From Proteus terrae subsp. cibarius (GTDB taxonomy: Bacteria; Pseudomonadota; Gammaproteobacteria; Enterobacterales; Enterobacteriaceae), in the NCBI RefSeq assembly GCF_011045835.1, contig NZ_CP047349.1:2542001-2606000 (forward strand): DNA of 64,000 bases, given 5' to 3'. The position numbers and the translations under genes were made by a program. This document shows positions 21,526-31,729 of this stretch, one piece after another. The notes under the pieces were generated by a model. The model did no database searches, was not told where the DNA came from, and saw nothing but the letters and a program-made list of their open reading frames with translations. Within the stretch, counting starts at the first letter, position 1. Each line of letters begins with the position of its first letter.

Positions 21526-21873
21526 TTAATTAAACAAAAAAGCCAATAACCCTGTAACTTTATTTTTATTTTCCCAGCCTTCTCCTCTCATACAGGTATT
21601 AAAATAATCCCTACGCTGCCATTCATTCGCATCTGAAGGAAAAGATGTCCCTGCCCCTGAATTTGGAATATCTTTACCATTTATTTTCATTGGAGCAAAA
21701 GAAGGCTGACTTGAAGCTACATATCTCGCAGGATATCGCGTATTGGCTTCTTGCATACACATATTTTTAGCGATATCTAAAGGAGATGGTGTGCTGGTAT
21801 TTGCTTCCCATTTTTCAGGTGTTGCACAAGCAGAAAGCATAAAAATTGATGCAATGATAATTGTTTTTTTCAA
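21526..21873 (-). CDS. Small lipoprotein of unknown function
   Basis: I do not recognise this 115-residue protein. It starts at a TTG codon (21873), which gives a good lipoprotein signal (KKTIIIASIFMLSAC, Cys at about 16); the first ATG is too far in to leave a signal peptide. The mature part is polar, with two further Cys (CMQEAN, NTCMRGEGWENK) that might form a disulfide. A conserved tail LLAFLFN ends the protein. It lies between hemF and der, convergent with hemF. Localisation to a membrane is inferred from the lipobox. Confidence 0.7.
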   Translation of the reverse strand: MKKTIIIASIFMLSACATPEKWEANTSTPSPLDIAKNMCMQEANTRYPARYVASSQPSFAPMKINGKDIPNSGAGTSFPSDANEWQRRDYFNTCMRGEGWENKNKVTGLLAFLFN

Positions 21874-22003
21874 AGTAATAGCTCATTAATACGAATAGGA
21901 ATTAATTATATTTTAAACGATTACTTGAAAAATTAAGTTTCTATGAAATGCAAAAAACCACTGATAACTATGATATTGAAACAACCTATTGAATTATAGG
22001 TAT

Positions 22004-22030
22004 AAAAAGCCACATAAAAATGTGGCTTTT
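22004..22030 (-). terminator. Terminator of der
   Basis: AAAAGCCACAT / ATGTGGCTTTT around a short A loop, about 25 bases beyond the der stop. Its stem nearly repeats the hemF terminator stem. Confidence 0.87.
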
Positions 22031-22055
22031 CATTTAAATAAGAAATTTAATTATC

Positions 22056-23546
22056 TTATTTCGATTTCTTCAAGTGTGACATTAAACGCTTACGTTTACG
22101 CATTTGAGAAACGGTTAATTTATTTTTCTTATCCGCATAAGGGTTTTCACCCTCTTTAAATTGAATACGGATCGGCGTCCCCATAACTTGCAGAGTACGG
22201 CGAAAATAGTTCATCAAATAACGCTTATAGCTATCTGGTAAATCAGTTACCTGATTACCATGGATAACCACAACTGGTGGATTATAACCACCAGCGTGTG
22301 CATATTTCATTTTTACGCGACGTCCACGGACAATCGGTGGCTGATGATCATCTTCTGCCATCTTCATGATACGAGTCAGCATAGAAGTCCCTACACGACG
22401 CGTTGCACAGACATAAGCCTCTTGAATAGATTCAAAAAGATTACCCACGCCACTACCATGTAATGCAGAAATAAAGTGAACTCGCGCAAAATCAACAAAG
22501 CCCAGTTTAAGATCAAGCATTGCTTTAACTTGTTCGCGATCGTCTTGTGTCATACCATCCCATTTATTGACAGCAATAACTAATGAACGACCAGCATTCA
22601 GGATATAACCTAATAATGAAAGATCCTGATCTGAAATACCTTCACGAGCATCAATAACCAGTAATGCAACGTTAGAATCTTCAATAGCTTGTAGCGTTTT
22701 GATAACAGAGAACTTTTCTACTGTTTCTTTTACTTTACCGCGTTTACGAACCCCCGCAGTATCAATGATGATATATTCTTTCTCATCACGTTCCATTGGG
22801 ATATAGATACTGTCACGCGTAGTACCCGGCATATCGTAAACAACCACACGATCTTCACCAAGCATACGGTTTGTCAGTGTTGATTTCCCAACATTAGGAC
22901 GACCAACAATCGCTAATTTTACTGGTAATGTAGAAGGATCGAAGTCATCTTCTTCCTCTTCTAATGCTTGTGCTTCTTGTTCTGCTTCTAAGGCGGCCCA
23001 ATAAGCTGCATTCTCTTCTTCTTCTGTCAGCTCTAGCTCTTCTTCCACCACTTTACCTGTAATTGGTAATAGTGCTTGTTCAATCAATTGAGCAACACCA
23101 CGACCATGGGATGCCGCGATAGGGAAGATCTCACCTAAACCTAAAGAATAAAAATCAGCTAATGCAGTATCAATATCGATACCGTCAGTTTTATTCGCAA
23201 CTAAATACGTTTTTTTCTCAACACCACGAAGGTGTTTTGCAATACCTTGGTCTGCTGGCATCAAACCCGCACGTGCATCAACTAAAAACAGTACGATGTC
23301 GGCTTCTTGAATAGCCTGTAGCGATTGTGATGCCATATGGGTTTCAACACCCTCTTCAGCACCATCAATACCACCGGTATCAATAATAATAAATTCTTCG
23401 CCTTCTAACTCTGCTCGACCATATTTACGGTCGCGGGTGAGGCCTGGAAAATCAGCAACTAATGCGTCTCTTGTGCGTGTTAGTCGATTAAATAACGTGG
23501 ATTTACCCACGTTAGGGCGCCCTACTAAGGCAATAACGGGTATCAT
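22056..23546 (-). CDS. der: Ribosome-assembly GTPase Der (EngA)
   Basis: Der has two consecutive GTPase domains and assists 50S subunit maturation. Both G1 motifs are present ([14 protein letters not shown] near the start; [14 protein letters not shown] near residue 210), with NKTD and NKWD G4 motifs and DTGG/DTAG G3 motifs. An acidic linker (EEEEN... EEEDDFD) joins them, and the KH-like domain ends in a basic tail. The ATG at 23546 ([12 protein letters not shown]) is preferred, with GAGG about 9 bases upstream; five extra residues precede it in the open frame. Length is 496. It follows bamB, as in E. coli. Confidence 0.97.
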   Translation of the reverse strand: MIPVIALVGRPNVGKSTLFNRLTRTRDALVADFPGLTRDRKYGRAELEGEEFIIIDTGGIDGAEEGVETHMASQSLQAIQEADIVLFLVDARAGLMPADQGIAKHLRGVEKKTYLVANKTDGIDIDTALADFYSLGLGEIFPIAASHGRGVAQLIEQALLPITGKVVEEELELTEEEENAAYWAALEAEQEAQALEEEEDDFDPSTLPVKLAIVGRPNVGKSTLTNRMLGEDRVVVYDMPGTTRDSIYIPMERDEKEYIIIDTAGVRKRGKVKETVEKFSVIKTLQAIEDSNVALLVIDAREGISDQDLSLLGYILNAGRSLVIAVNKWDGMTQDDREQVKAMLDLKLGFVDFARVHFISALHGSGVGNLFESIQEAYVCATRRVGTSMLTRIMKMAEDDHQPPIVRGRRVKMKYAHAGGYNPPVVVIHGNQVTDLPDSYKRYLMNYFRRTLQVMGTPIRIQFKEGENPYADKKNKLTVSQMRKRKRLMSHLKKSK

Positions 23547-23562
23547 TTTTTGATGCCTCATA

Positions 23563-23592
23563 AAAATACAATCACGAACCTGATTGTATTTT
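23563..23592 (-). other. 12-bp hairpin in the bamB-der gap
   Basis: AAAATACAATCA / TGATTGTATTTT form a perfect AT-rich stem around a 6-base loop, ending 17 bases before the der start and followed by TTTTTATG on the minus strand. It looks terminator-like but lies in the der leader, so it may control der. Confidence 0.5.
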
Positions 23593-23616
23593 ACATGTAA
23601 TTACTAAAAAGACGAA

Positions 23617-23638
23617 ACGGCTCCTTTAAAGGAGCCGT
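23617..23638 (-). terminator. Terminator of bamB
   Basis: ACGGCTCCTTTAAAGGAGCCGT is a perfect 22-base palindrome, followed on the minus strand by TTTCGTCTTTTT, just after the bamB stop. Confidence 0.8.
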
Positions 23639-23665
23639 AAAATAAATAGATTTGTCAGCAGTTAA

Positions 23666-24838
23666 TTACCGACTATAAAGATAAAGCTTACCGTCACGGG
23701 CCTGGATCATCAGTTTATCTTGTACCGCTTGAGGGCGACTTAACAAACCTGAACTGTTCACTTGGTTTTGTGCAATGAATTTACCTGTGTTGGTATCAAT
23801 CCAATGGAGATAACCTTCTGCATCGCCAACCACTAAATAGCCGTCAAAAATAGCTGGTGCAGTTAAATTACGATGCAATAAATCTTCTTGTGTCCATAAT
23901 GTCACACCATCAGATTTACGAACAGATAAAACTCGGTCATTTTGGTCAACAAGGTAAAGATTATCACCTAACAGCACCATATCATTCACTGAGCCTAAAT
24001 CACGTTTCCAAAGGATTTGTCCCGAACGCATATCAAGGCTAACTAAATTACCGTTATACGCCATTGCATAAACGGTATTTTCATCAATGATTGGTGTGAT
24101 ATCCACATCATTTAATCGGCTAATTTCAGTAGAGCCTTTAATTTGTGAAATATTTTGTTGCCAAATTAATTGTCCTTGAGAAAGAACAACGGCACTGACG
24201 CGACCATTATCTGCACCAATGATAGCCGCACCATAAGCGACAGCAGGAGCAGACTCGCCACGCAGAGATAATGATGGAGTATCTAAATTAATAGTCCACG
24301 AAATTTCACCCGTTAATAAGTCGAGTCCTTGCAACATGCCATTACTGGTATGAATAAGTACTAAACCATCACTAACAACAGGTTTTGAAATGGCTTCACC
24401 AGCAACATCGGTTTCCCAATCAATGGAGCCATCCTCAATGTTCAGTGCATATACTTTGGCTTTTTCAGTTCCCACAAAAACGCGAGTACCTGAAACGGTT
24501 AATCCACCAGAAAGTAATGCAGACTCATTGGATGAAAGAAAACCTGTTTTAATAGAGAGATCTTGTGACCAAAGCTCTTTACCAGTTTCTACCTCTAATG
24601 CTTTAACTAAACCATGGCGATCAGCGACATAAACAACTGCCCCATCCCATGTTGGTGACAAGTGAGAATAGTATTTACCAATACCATTTCCAACTGATTT
24701 GTCCCAAACGGCTTTAGGTGTAAATTGGCTCTGCACCTCAGGCAATGGAGACATTGTCACATTATCCTGTTCACTAGAACATCCTGCCAACAAAGCAGAT
24801 GCTAGTAGACCAACCAGGAGAGTTTTACGCAGTTGCAT
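23666..24838 (-). CDS. bamB: Outer-membrane assembly lipoprotein BamB
   Basis: BamB is the beta-propeller lipoprotein of the BAM complex that inserts beta-barrel proteins into the outer membrane. The 390-residue protein has a lipobox LLAGC (Cys at 19), and repeated Trp-docking blades (VGNGIGKYYSHLSP, YVADRHGLVKALEVETGKELW, GSIDWETDVAGEAISKPV, GQILWKRDLG). Length agrees with E. coli BamB (392). It is the last gene of the hisS-yfgM-bamB series, 14 bases after yfgM. Confidence 0.96.
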   Translation of the reverse strand: MQLRKTLLVGLLASALLAGCSSEQDNVTMSPLPEVQSQFTPKAVWDKSVGNGIGKYYSHLSPTWDGAVVYVADRHGLVKALEVETGKELWSQDLSIKTGFLSSNESALLSGGLTVSGTRVFVGTEKAKVYALNIEDGSIDWETDVAGEAISKPVVSDGLVLIHTSNGMLQGLDLLTGEISWTINLDTPSLSLRGESAPAVAYGAAIIGADNGRVSAVVLSQGQLIWQQNISQIKGSTEISRLNDVDITPIIDENTVYAMAYNGNLVSLDMRSGQILWKRDLGSVNDMVLLGDNLYLVDQNDRVLSVRKSDGVTLWTQEDLLHRNLTAPAIFDGYLVVGDAEGYLHWIDTNTGKFIAQNQVNSSGLLSRPQAVQDKLMIQARDGKLYLYSR

Positions 24839-24852
24839 GTCTGAAGATCCCT

Positions 24853-25473
24853 TTAATTGGATAAATTATTAAGTTTAAGTTCAACCAGTGAGCGAATAGC
24901 ACCCGCATTTTCATCAGTTAATGCGCTACGATAAGCGGTTGCTGCACCTGCGTTATCGCCTTTTTTCGCTAAGACATCACCACGGATATAATTTTTCATT
25001 CCATTCCATGCTTTGCCTTTCACTTGCTCTAACGAAACTAAAGCAACATCTGTTTTATCTAATGCTAATTGTACGCGAGCTAAACGAAGATTAAGCATAT
25101 CCGCAAATGCGTCATTTTTTACTTTTGCCACAGCGTTAGTTAGATGACGTTCACCGTTGAGTAAATCATTAGCATCGATAGCGATTTGGGCAAGCTCTAA
25201 TGAAGCTAAAGCGCCATAGATATCATTCGTATCAGTAACAAATTTTTCAGCTAATGCAATATTTTCAGGTGTAGGCTTAGCAAGTGCCTCACTGACAGTT
25301 GCAAAAGCACCCGCACTTTCTTGCAGACGATTAGTTTGATGCGATTGCCAGTATTTCCAACCAAACACACCACCAAAACCAATAACAGCGGCTAAAACGA
25401 TAGTTAAGCCGTAGTTTTTAAAGAACTGTTTAATTGCATCAACTTGTTCGTTTTCGGTGCTATAAACTTCCAC
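24853..25473 (-). CDS. yfgM: SecYEG-associated TPR membrane protein YfgM
   Basis: YfgM is an inner-membrane protein with a periplasmic TPR domain; in E. coli it binds PpiD and the translocon. The 206-residue protein has an N-terminal cytosolic tail (VYSTENEQVDAIKQFFKNYG), one membrane helix (about 19-37) and TPR repeats after it. The start is GTG with AGGAG 7 bases upstream. It lies 10 bases after hisS. Confidence 0.93.
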   Translation of the reverse strand: MEVYSTENEQVDAIKQFFKNYGLTIVLAAVIGFGGVFGWKYWQSHQTNRLQESAGAFATVSEALAKPTPENIALAEKFVTDTNDIYGALASLELAQIAIDANDLLNGERHLTNAVAKVKNDAFADMLNLRLARVQLALDKTDVALVSLEQVKGKAWNGMKNYIRGDVLAKKGDNAGAATAYRSALTDENAGAIRSLVELKLNNLSN

Positions 25474-25483
25474 AAGTCTCTCC

Positions 25484-26767
25484 TTAACCTAATAACAGAG
25501 TCAATTGCTGAGCGAGCTCATTACGAGCAACGATTGTTTGTTCCCCTGAACGCAAATCTTTCACTGCAACAGTACCGGCATTAATTTCGTCTTCGCCTAA
25601 AATCAGAGCAATTTTAGCGCCTTGTTTATCAGCTCGTCCTAACTGCTTTTTAAAGTTACCATTACCGTGATTCGTCATTAAACGTAATGTTGGTAATTGA
25701 TCACGAATTTCTTCAGCCAGCATTAACGCTGCGCTTTGGCTCTTATCGCCAAATGAAGCAAGATAAACATCAGCCACATTGGTATCTGCTACAAATTCAG
25801 GGTTAACCGCTTGAACCAATAAGATCATGCGCTCCATACCCATTGCAAAACCTACAGCTGGTGTTGGATGTCCACCAAGTTGCTTCACAAGACCATCATA
25901 ACGGCCACCTGCACACACTGTTCCTTGCGAACCTAATGCACTAGTAACCCACTCAAAAACAGTACGGTTATAATAATCTAAACCTCGAACTAAACGCTGA
26001 TTAACACGGTATGTAATACCAACAGCGTCAAGTAGTGCACAAAGACCATCAAAGTGCGCTCTTGATTCGTCATCAAGATAATCGAAAAGTTCAGGCGCAT
26101 CATTCAATAAAGTCTGAATTTCTGGATTTTTTGAGTCTAAAACGCGTAATGGGTTAGAATACATACGACGTTTGCAGTCTTCATCTAACTTATCAACATG
26201 CTGCTTTAAGAAAGCCACTAATGCTTCACGGTAATTAGCACGCGCTTCTAATGAACCAATAGAGTTAAGTTCTAATGTTACGTGCTCTGCGATACCTAAT
26301 GCTTTCCACCAGCGTGCAGTTAACATAATTAATTCCGCATCAATATCTGGGCCTTGTAGACCAAACACTTCAGCACCTAACTGATGGAATTGACGATAAC
26401 GACCTTTTTGAGGACGCTCATAGCGGAACATTGGTCCCAAATACCATAAACGTTGTTCTTGGTTATAAAGTAAACCATGCTCAATACCTGCACGAACACA
26501 ACCCGCTGTATTTTCTGGGCGTAATGTCAAGCTTTGGGCATCTTCACCACGATCGGTAAAAGTATACATTTCTTTTTCAACAACATCGGTCACTTCACCA
26601 ATTGCTCGCTGAAATAGAGGGGTATGCTCTACGATAGGTGTTCTGATTTCACTAAAACCGTAACCCGCTAAAATTTGTTTTAGCGTATTTTCAATTTTCT
26701 GCCATACACGAGTGTCAGCAGGTAGGTAGTCGTTCATACCACGAATGGCTTGGATTTTTTGTGCCAC
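25484..26767 (-). CDS. hisS: Histidyl-tRNA synthetase
   Basis: HisS charges tRNA-His. The 427-residue class II synthetase has motif 2 ([21 protein letters not shown]), [23 protein letters not shown] and motif 3 GFAMGMERM, followed by the anticodon-binding domain. It uses a GTG start with an AGAGAAGAAAA ribosome site. A terminator and a 122-base gap separate it from ispG; downstream yfgM and bamB follow closely, as in E. coli. Confidence 0.97.
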   Translation of the reverse strand: MAQKIQAIRGMNDYLPADTRVWQKIENTLKQILAGYGFSEIRTPIVEHTPLFQRAIGEVTDVVEKEMYTFTDRGEDAQSLTLRPENTAGCVRAGIEHGLLYNQEQRLWYLGPMFRYERPQKGRYRQFHQLGAEVFGLQGPDIDAELIMLTARWWKALGIAEHVTLELNSIGSLEARANYREALVAFLKQHVDKLDEDCKRRMYSNPLRVLDSKNPEIQTLLNDAPELFDYLDDESRAHFDGLCALLDAVGITYRVNQRLVRGLDYYNRTVFEWVTSALGSQGTVCAGGRYDGLVKQLGGHPTPAVGFAMGMERMILLVQAVNPEFVADTNVADVYLASFGDKSQSAALMLAEEIRDQLPTLRLMTNHGNGNFKKQLGRADKQGAKIALILGEDEINAGTVAVKDLRSGEQTIVARNELAQQLTLLLG

Positions 26768-26850
26768 TTTTCTTCTCTAATAGTTATTAATTGATTGTTA
26801 GGCTGATTATAGAAGCGAAATCAATCAGTATTCAATGTGAAATCAATAGT

Positions 26851-26885
26851 AAAACTGGCTCATTGATTAATGAGCCAGTTTTTTG
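26851..26885 (-). terminator. Terminator of ispG
   Basis: AAAACTGGCTCAT / ATGAGCCAGTTTT with a 6-base loop; the arms end in A and T runs so it can act on both strands. It begins five bases after the ispG stop. Confidence 0.88.
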
Positions 26886-26889
26886 AGTG

Positions 26890-28011
26890 TTATTTGTCCA
26901 ATTGATTTATATTTATACGCATACTGTCATCAAGCATTAAAGCCTTAGCGCGAATTTTCGCTTCTAATAAATCAATCATATTTACGTTATCAAGGCGCTC
27001 TTTTTGTCTCACGCCATCTTCATAAAAACCACTACGTGTTTTAGCGCCCGTTACACCTAACGTTGAGACTTCAGCTTCACCTGGTCCATTAACCACACAG
27101 CCAATAATAGAAACATCCATAGGTGTGATGATATCTTCCAGACGTTGCTCTAATTCATTGACTGTTCCAATGACATCAAATTCTTGACGTGAACACGTTG
27201 GACAAGCAATAAAGTTAATTCCGCGAGAGCGAATACGTAAGGATTTGAGAATATCAAAACCCACTTTAACTTCTTCAACCGGATCTGCTGCTAATGAGAT
27301 CCTTAATGTATCGCCGATACCTTCTGATAATAAGATCCCAAGACCAATTGCAGATTTAACCGATCCTGCTCTTGCACCACCAGCTTCGGTGATCCCAAGG
27401 TGCAGTGGTTGATCTATTTTTTTCGCTAACAAGCGGTATGAATCAACGGCAAGAAAAACATCAGAAGCTTTTACACTGATTTTAAACTGTTCGAAATTCA
27501 GTCTATCAAGAATATCCACATGACGCATGGCTGATTCAACTAACGCTTCTGGTGTCGGCTCGCCGTATTTCTCTTGAATATCTTTTTCAAGCGAACCACC
27601 GTTTACACCAATACGAATAGGAATATTGTTGTGACGAGCACAATCAACAACTTGGCGAATACGTTCTTCACTACCAATATTGCCTGGATTGATGCGTAAA
27701 CAATCAACACCATATTCAGCGACTTTTAATGCGATACGGTAATCAAAGTGAATATCAGCAACTAAAGGTACATTAACTTGCTGCTTAATTAACTTGAATG
27801 CTTCCGCAGCATCCATTGTTGGTACAGAAACACGAACAATATCAACCCCAACACGTTCCAGTGATTTTATCTGGCGAACAGTCGCTTCTACGTCTGTCGT
27901 TCGTGTATTCGTCATCGACTGTACCGCGATAGGAGCCCCATCGCCAATAGGTACATTACCCACATAAATTCGTGTCGATTTGCGACGAATAATAGGTGAT
28001 TCTTTATGCAT
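26890..28011 (-). CDS. ispG: 4-Hydroxy-3-methylbut-2-enyl diphosphate synthase (IspG)
   Basis: IspG is a [4Fe-4S] enzyme of the MEP isoprenoid pathway converting MEcPP to HMBPP. The 373-residue protein (E. coli 372) has the N-terminal barrel ([23 protein letters not shown]) and the C-terminal cluster ligands: Cys in [11 protein letters not shown] and [10 protein letters not shown] with Glu. It depends on the isc operon in this window for its cluster. It follows rodZ with a 46-base gap. Confidence 0.97.
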   Translation of the reverse strand: MHKESPIIRRKSTRIYVGNVPIGDGAPIAVQSMTNTRTTDVEATVRQIKSLERVGVDIVRVSVPTMDAAEAFKLIKQQVNVPLVADIHFDYRIALKVAEYGVDCLRINPGNIGSEERIRQVVDCARHNNIPIRIGVNGGSLEKDIQEKYGEPTPEALVESAMRHVDILDRLNFEQFKISVKASDVFLAVDSYRLLAKKIDQPLHLGITEAGGARAGSVKSAIGLGILLSEGIGDTLRISLAADPVEEVKVGFDILKSLRIRSRGINFIACPTCSRQEFDVIGTVNELEQRLEDIITPMDVSIIGCVVNGPGEAEVSTLGVTGAKTRSGFYEDGVRQKERLDNVNMIDLLEAKIRAKALMLDDSMRININQLDK

Positions 28012-28057
28012 TGATTAATTCTCCCATGCTTCCATGCTTGCTCAAATGTGTGTCAGA

Positions 28058-29029
28058 TTAAGCGCTCGGTACTGTTATTTTTGCTATTTTTCCAGTAAAA
28101 CGGCTTAAATCAACTGATTCACCATTAAACTGTAAGCGAGTAACAGAAGGGGCGCCTATTTTTAGTTTATAAGGTTGCTCACCATCAAATTCCAAACGAT
28201 CACCCGCTTTCTTAATACCATTAAATAAGACTTTATTTTGAGCATTACGAATTTCTAACCAACATTCACCATCAAACATAAGAACCAATTGATTCGCAAT
28301 AGCAGTTGCTTCTGATGAGGTAGCTTCTTGTGCTGAATTTGCACGAGAAGTTGTTGATGTTGTTAGAGGTGAGACGGGTAATGGAACCGTTCTCACTTCT
28401 GTTGATGCTGGTGACGTCGTTTCAGTCGTTGGTGATATAGCAACATTATTCGCCTGATTATCAACTAATGGCGACGCAGGTACTTGTAAATTATCACCTT
28501 CAGATGTTGACGTATTATCTAAGGTGGTTGCTAAAGGAGAATCTATCGTGTTGGTGTTTTCTTGGGTACTATTTTGCCCTATGTCTTGAGAAGCCATAGA
28601 GACTAATTCTTGTTGATCAGCCTGATGACCTTGCCACCACCAAACCCCCACAAAAGCAACCATAACAATCAGAATCACCCATGTGAGTTTCATCAACCAA
28701 CCTTCACGTTTTTTATGACGTTTGCCTAATGAGTAATTTTGTGTGGTTGTCATTCTAATTTGTTTGACAGGAGCTTGCTGGTCGATAAAACCAAGGATAT
28801 CTTGTTCAGGAACGCCAACTAACTTAGCGTAAGAACGCATGTATCCGCGTAAAAATGTTGGTGCAATATCAGAAGAAACGGAGTCTGTTTCAATATCGCG
28901 AACTGTCGATAACTTCAAACAAAGTCGATCAGCAACAGTTTGTTGTGTTAGCCCCACCTTTTCTCGTGCCTGGCGTAAAAGTTGACCTGCTGTTAATTTC
29001 ACTTCTTCGGTTTTGTTTTCAGTATTCAT
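28058..29029 (-). CDS. rodZ: Cytoskeleton protein RodZ
   Basis: RodZ links MreB to the elongasome and keeps rod shape. The 323-residue protein has an N-terminal helix-turn-helix (TAGQLLRQAREKVGLTQQTV ... LRGYMRSYAKLV), a basic juxtamembrane stretch (GKRHKKREGW), one membrane helix (about 111-131), a Ser/Thr-rich periplasmic linker and the C-terminal DUF4115 beta domain (FDGECWLEIRNAQNKVLF; YKLKIGAPSVTRLQFNG). The family start MNTENKTEE is at 29029; upstream extension is spurious. Confidence 0.95.
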   Translation of the reverse strand: MNTENKTEEVKLTAGQLLRQAREKVGLTQQTVADRLCLKLSTVRDIETDSVSSDIAPTFLRGYMRSYAKLVGVPEQDILGFIDQQAPVKQIRMTTTQNYSLGKRHKKREGWLMKLTWVILIVMVAFVGVWWWQGHQADQQELVSMASQDIGQNSTQENTNTIDSPLATTLDNTSTSEGDNLQVPASPLVDNQANNVAISPTTETTSPASTEVRTVPLPVSPLTTSTTSRANSAQEATSSEATAIANQLVLMFDGECWLEIRNAQNKVLFNGIKKAGDRLEFDGEQPYKLKIGAPSVTRLQFNGESVDLSRFTGKIAKITVPSA

Positions 29030-29103
29030 TAGCAATCTAGGCACTGTGGCTATTGGATGTTTAACATTGATGAACTCGCAAAAGCACAAAGTACCTTAAC
29101 GTA

Positions 29104-29538
29104 TCACCGCGAATTTTTTGATATTTTATTATCACTTTGCTGACAGACCAAATAATCTGGCGGTATATCCTCAATTAACACACTATTATTGTTTAATAGT
29201 TTTTGTTCACAAAGGAAATTACCATAAAGCCTTAATACATTAACATTTACTGGCTTCGAGTTCATCGCTATTTTGTAATAATCTAACGCTTGAATAGAAT
29301 TTCCCAATAACTGCGATGTTAACGCCATTCCTAAATTTGCATCGGAGTGATTTGGCATCACCGATAACACTTTTTGGAAATGATATTGCGCTATTTGATA
29401 TTGTCTTTCAGCTAAGTAAGCATCACCTAATTGTAAACGTGTAGACACTGCAACACGCCCTTGATTGGCTGATGATTGACAACCGAGTGTCAATAACATC
29501 AAACCAATAGTTATAATTACTGATGATATCCTTATCAT
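29104..29538 (-). CDS. Short PilW/PilF-like TPR lipoprotein
   Basis: This 144-residue protein has a lipoprotein signal (MIRISSVIITIGLMLLTLGC, Cys at 20) and two TPR-like repeats (TRLQLGDAYLAERQYQIAQY; HSDANLGMALTSQLLGNSIQ), then NVLRLYGNFLCEQ. PilF/PilW proteins of type IV pilus systems have this position (between rlmN and rodZ) but are much longer; here the chain ends soon after YGNFLCEQ. No pilus genes are near, so function may be vestigial. AAGGA precedes the ATG. It could also be an independent TPR lipoprotein. Confidence 0.6.
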   Translation of the reverse strand: MIRISSVIITIGLMLLTLGCQSSANQGRVAVSTRLQLGDAYLAERQYQIAQYHFQKVLSVMPNHSDANLGMALTSQLLGNSIQALDYYKIAMNSKPVNVNVLRLYGNFLCEQKLLNNNSVLIEDIPPDYLVCQQSDNKISKNSR

Positions 29539-29626
29539 CGTTATATTCCTTAAATAAATTCATCCTTGTTCTCTTTACATTGAAATTGTGTAATACACTT
29601 CACAAAGAAAGAGATATCCAACTGTA

Positions 29627-30808
29627 TCAGACTGCTTTTACTGAAATTAGTTCACCTTGTTGGCGTTTTTTCAGTGTGCGTTTTGTACGGTCAATAACAT
29701 CACCCGCTAATTGCCCACAAGCCGCATCAATATCATCGCCACGCGTTTTACGTACAATTGTCGTAAAGCCATATTCCATTAATACTTTAGAGAAACGGTC
29801 AATTCGGCTATTAGAACTACGTCCGTATGGCGCACCCGGGAACGGGTTCCATGGAATTAAGTTAATTTTACATGGCGTGTCTTTTAAAAGTTCAGCTAAT
29901 TGATGAGCTTGATCTGTGCTGTCATTAATATGATCAAGCATGACGTACTCAATAGTCACTCGCCCTTGGTTCGCGTTTGATTTAGCAATATAACGGCGAA
30001 CACCTTCAAGAAACATTTCAATATTATATTTCTTGTTTATTGGAACGATCTCATCACGAATTTCATCAGTTGGTGCATGTAATGAAATTGCTAAAGCCAC
30101 ATCAACTGCATCACCTAGTTTATCTAATGCCGGTACAACACCCGATGTAGAAACAGTGACACGACGTTTAGATAGACCAAAACCGAAATCATCCATCATG
30201 ATCTCAAGTGCTGGAATAACATTATTTAAATTCAGTAATGGCTCACCCATTCCCATCATAACAACGTTAGTAATAGGACGACGGCCTGTCTCTTTTAATG
30301 AGCCAATAATTTTAGCTGCACGCCAAACTTGCCCAATAATTTCAGACACTTTCAAGTTACGGTTAAAGCCTTGCTGTGCAGTTGAACAGAACTTGCACTC
30401 TAAAGCACAACCAACTTGTGAAGAAACACATAATGTTGCGCGATCATCTTCTGGGATATACACAGTTTCTACTTGTTGATCGCCAACTTTAATTGCCCAT
30501 TTAATCGTGCCATCTGTTGAACGTTGTTCTTCAGAAACTTCAGGTGCTTTAATTTCAGCAATTTCTTTTAATTTATTGCGTAACACCTTGTTGATATCTG
30601 TCATTTGATCAAAATCGTCATAACAGTAGTGGTACATCCACTTCATAATTTGGTCAGCACGGAAAGGTTTTTCGCCCATAGAGACAAAAAGCTCACGCAT
30701 CTGTTTACGATTTAAATCTAACAGATTAATTTTAGTTTTTTGATTCACAGTATTTTCTTTAGAAACAGCGACAGAAGCGCTTGGCGCTGGGGTGGTAGAT
30801 TGGGTCAT
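29627..30808 (-). CDS. rlmN: Dual-specificity rRNA/tRNA methyltransferase RlmN
   Basis: RlmN is a radical-SAM enzyme that methylates A2503 of 23S rRNA and A37 of some tRNAs. The 393-residue protein has the CxxxCxxC cluster motif ([18 protein letters not shown]), [12 protein letters not shown], the catalytic Cys near the end (AACGQLAGD) and [15 protein letters not shown] precedes the ATG by about 8 bases. In E. coli it also lies between ndk and rodZ. Confidence 0.97.
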   Translation of the reverse strand: MTQSTTPAPSASVAVSKENTVNQKTKINLLDLNRKQMRELFVSMGEKPFRADQIMKWMYHYCYDDFDQMTDINKVLRNKLKEIAEIKAPEVSEEQRSTDGTIKWAIKVGDQQVETVYIPEDDRATLCVSSQVGCALECKFCSTAQQGFNRNLKVSEIIGQVWRAAKIIGSLKETGRRPITNVVMMGMGEPLLNLNNVIPALEIMMDDFGFGLSKRRVTVSTSGVVPALDKLGDAVDVALAISLHAPTDEIRDEIVPINKKYNIEMFLEGVRRYIAKSNANQGRVTIEYVMLDHINDSTDQAHQLAELLKDTPCKINLIPWNPFPGAPYGRSSNSRIDRFSKVLMEYGFTTIVRKTRGDDIDAACGQLAGDVIDRTKRTLKKRQQGELISVKAV

Positions 30809-30840
30809 GACATTGCCTCGTTGTTACACTATGCGGCCTG

Positions 30841-30860
30841 CATTAGCATTGATGCTAATG
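30841..30860. promoter_or_regulatory. 20-bp palindrome upstream of rlmN
   Basis: CATTAGCA-TTGA-TGCTAATG has 8-bp perfect arms and lies 33-52 bases before the rlmN start, after the ndk terminator. It could be an operator or a leader hairpin; the function is not known. Confidence 0.5.
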
Positions 30861-30900
30861 GGATACTTATATATTTGTATAATTAAACAATAATAAAAAA

Positions 30901-30928
30901 ACGCCCTGTTAATTATCAAACAGGGCGT
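30901..30928 (-). terminator. Terminator of ndk
   Basis: ACGCCCTGTT / AACAGGGCGT with a T run on the minus strand, about 37 bases after the ndk stop. Confidence 0.88.
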
Positions 30929-30965
30929 CGCATTGTACTGTTTTTCGCGTAGAGATGCTAATAAA

Positions 30966-31391
30966 TTAGCGCGCGCAAACTTCGTTTTCAGTGAAGAAGT
31001 ATGCAATTTCGCGAGCAGCAGAAGCTTCTGAATCTGAACCATGTACCGCATTTTCAGTAAAGCTATCAGCGTAATCAGCACGTAATGTGCCCGCTAATGC
31101 GTTGTCTGGATTGGTTGCACCCATTAGATCACGGTGACGTTGGATCGCGTTTTCACCTTCTAACACTTGAACCATGATTGGGCCCGAAGTCATAAATTCA
31201 ACTAAACCGTCAAAGAAAGGACGGCCTTTGTGTTCTTCATAAAAGCCTTCAGCTTGTTCGCGCGTTAAATGCAACATTTTAGCACCAATGATGCTAAAGC
31301 CTGCACTTTCAAAACGGTGATAGATAGCACCGATAACATTTTTTTTCACTGCGTTTGGTTTGATAATAGAAAATGTGCGCTGAATAGCCAT
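30966..31391 (-). CDS. ndk: Nucleoside diphosphate kinase
   Basis: Ndk equalises nucleoside triphosphate pools by a phospho-His intermediate. The 141-residue protein has the family core: [28 protein letters not shown] block [14 protein letters not shown], and NAVHGSDS with the active His. GAGG precedes the ATG by 7 bases. It ends in a terminator before rlmN. Confidence 0.97.
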   Translation of the reverse strand: MAIQRTFSIIKPNAVKKNVIGAIYHRFESAGFSIIGAKMLHLTREQAEGFYEEHKGRPFFDGLVEFMTSGPIMVQVLEGENAIQRHRDLMGATNPDNALAGTLRADYADSFTENAVHGSDSEASAAREIAYFFTENEVCAR

Positions 31392-31729
31392 GTCTTACCT
31401 CTAAATTATTTTATTAATGATAACTTTTGTTATCTCTTTTATCGCAGATCATGGAAAAACGAATCAAAAACCGCATTCCCTGCAAAAAATAGTGCTCGAT
31501 TATAGGAGGATAAAAATGAATTGCACAGATTGAATTTCCTTTTTTTTTAAAAAACTGTGGCAAAAAAGTTATAAATTATCGATCTAATCACATTTTTGAC
31601 GGTTTCCATGTTCAAACTTGAAAATAAGAATAAAAAAGAACCGAAATGAAATACGATAAATAGTCTCTTTATCGAAAAAACTAATTTAGTGAAAGATCAC
31701 TCAGTTCTTGTTTATTTTATCGTTTTAGT
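31392..31729. other. Gene-free stretch between ndk and pbpC
   Basis: This 338-base AT-rich stretch has no credible gene. It must hold the ndk promoter (minus strand). A 7-bp hairpin CGATAAA/TTTATCG at 31654-31674 may be a weak pbpC terminator. Nothing else was recognised. Confidence 0.5.

Noticed and set aside
31654..31674. Confident pbpC terminator
   Set aside because: The stem is short and AT-only and lacks a clear U tract on the minus strand, so it is only noted in the gap entry.
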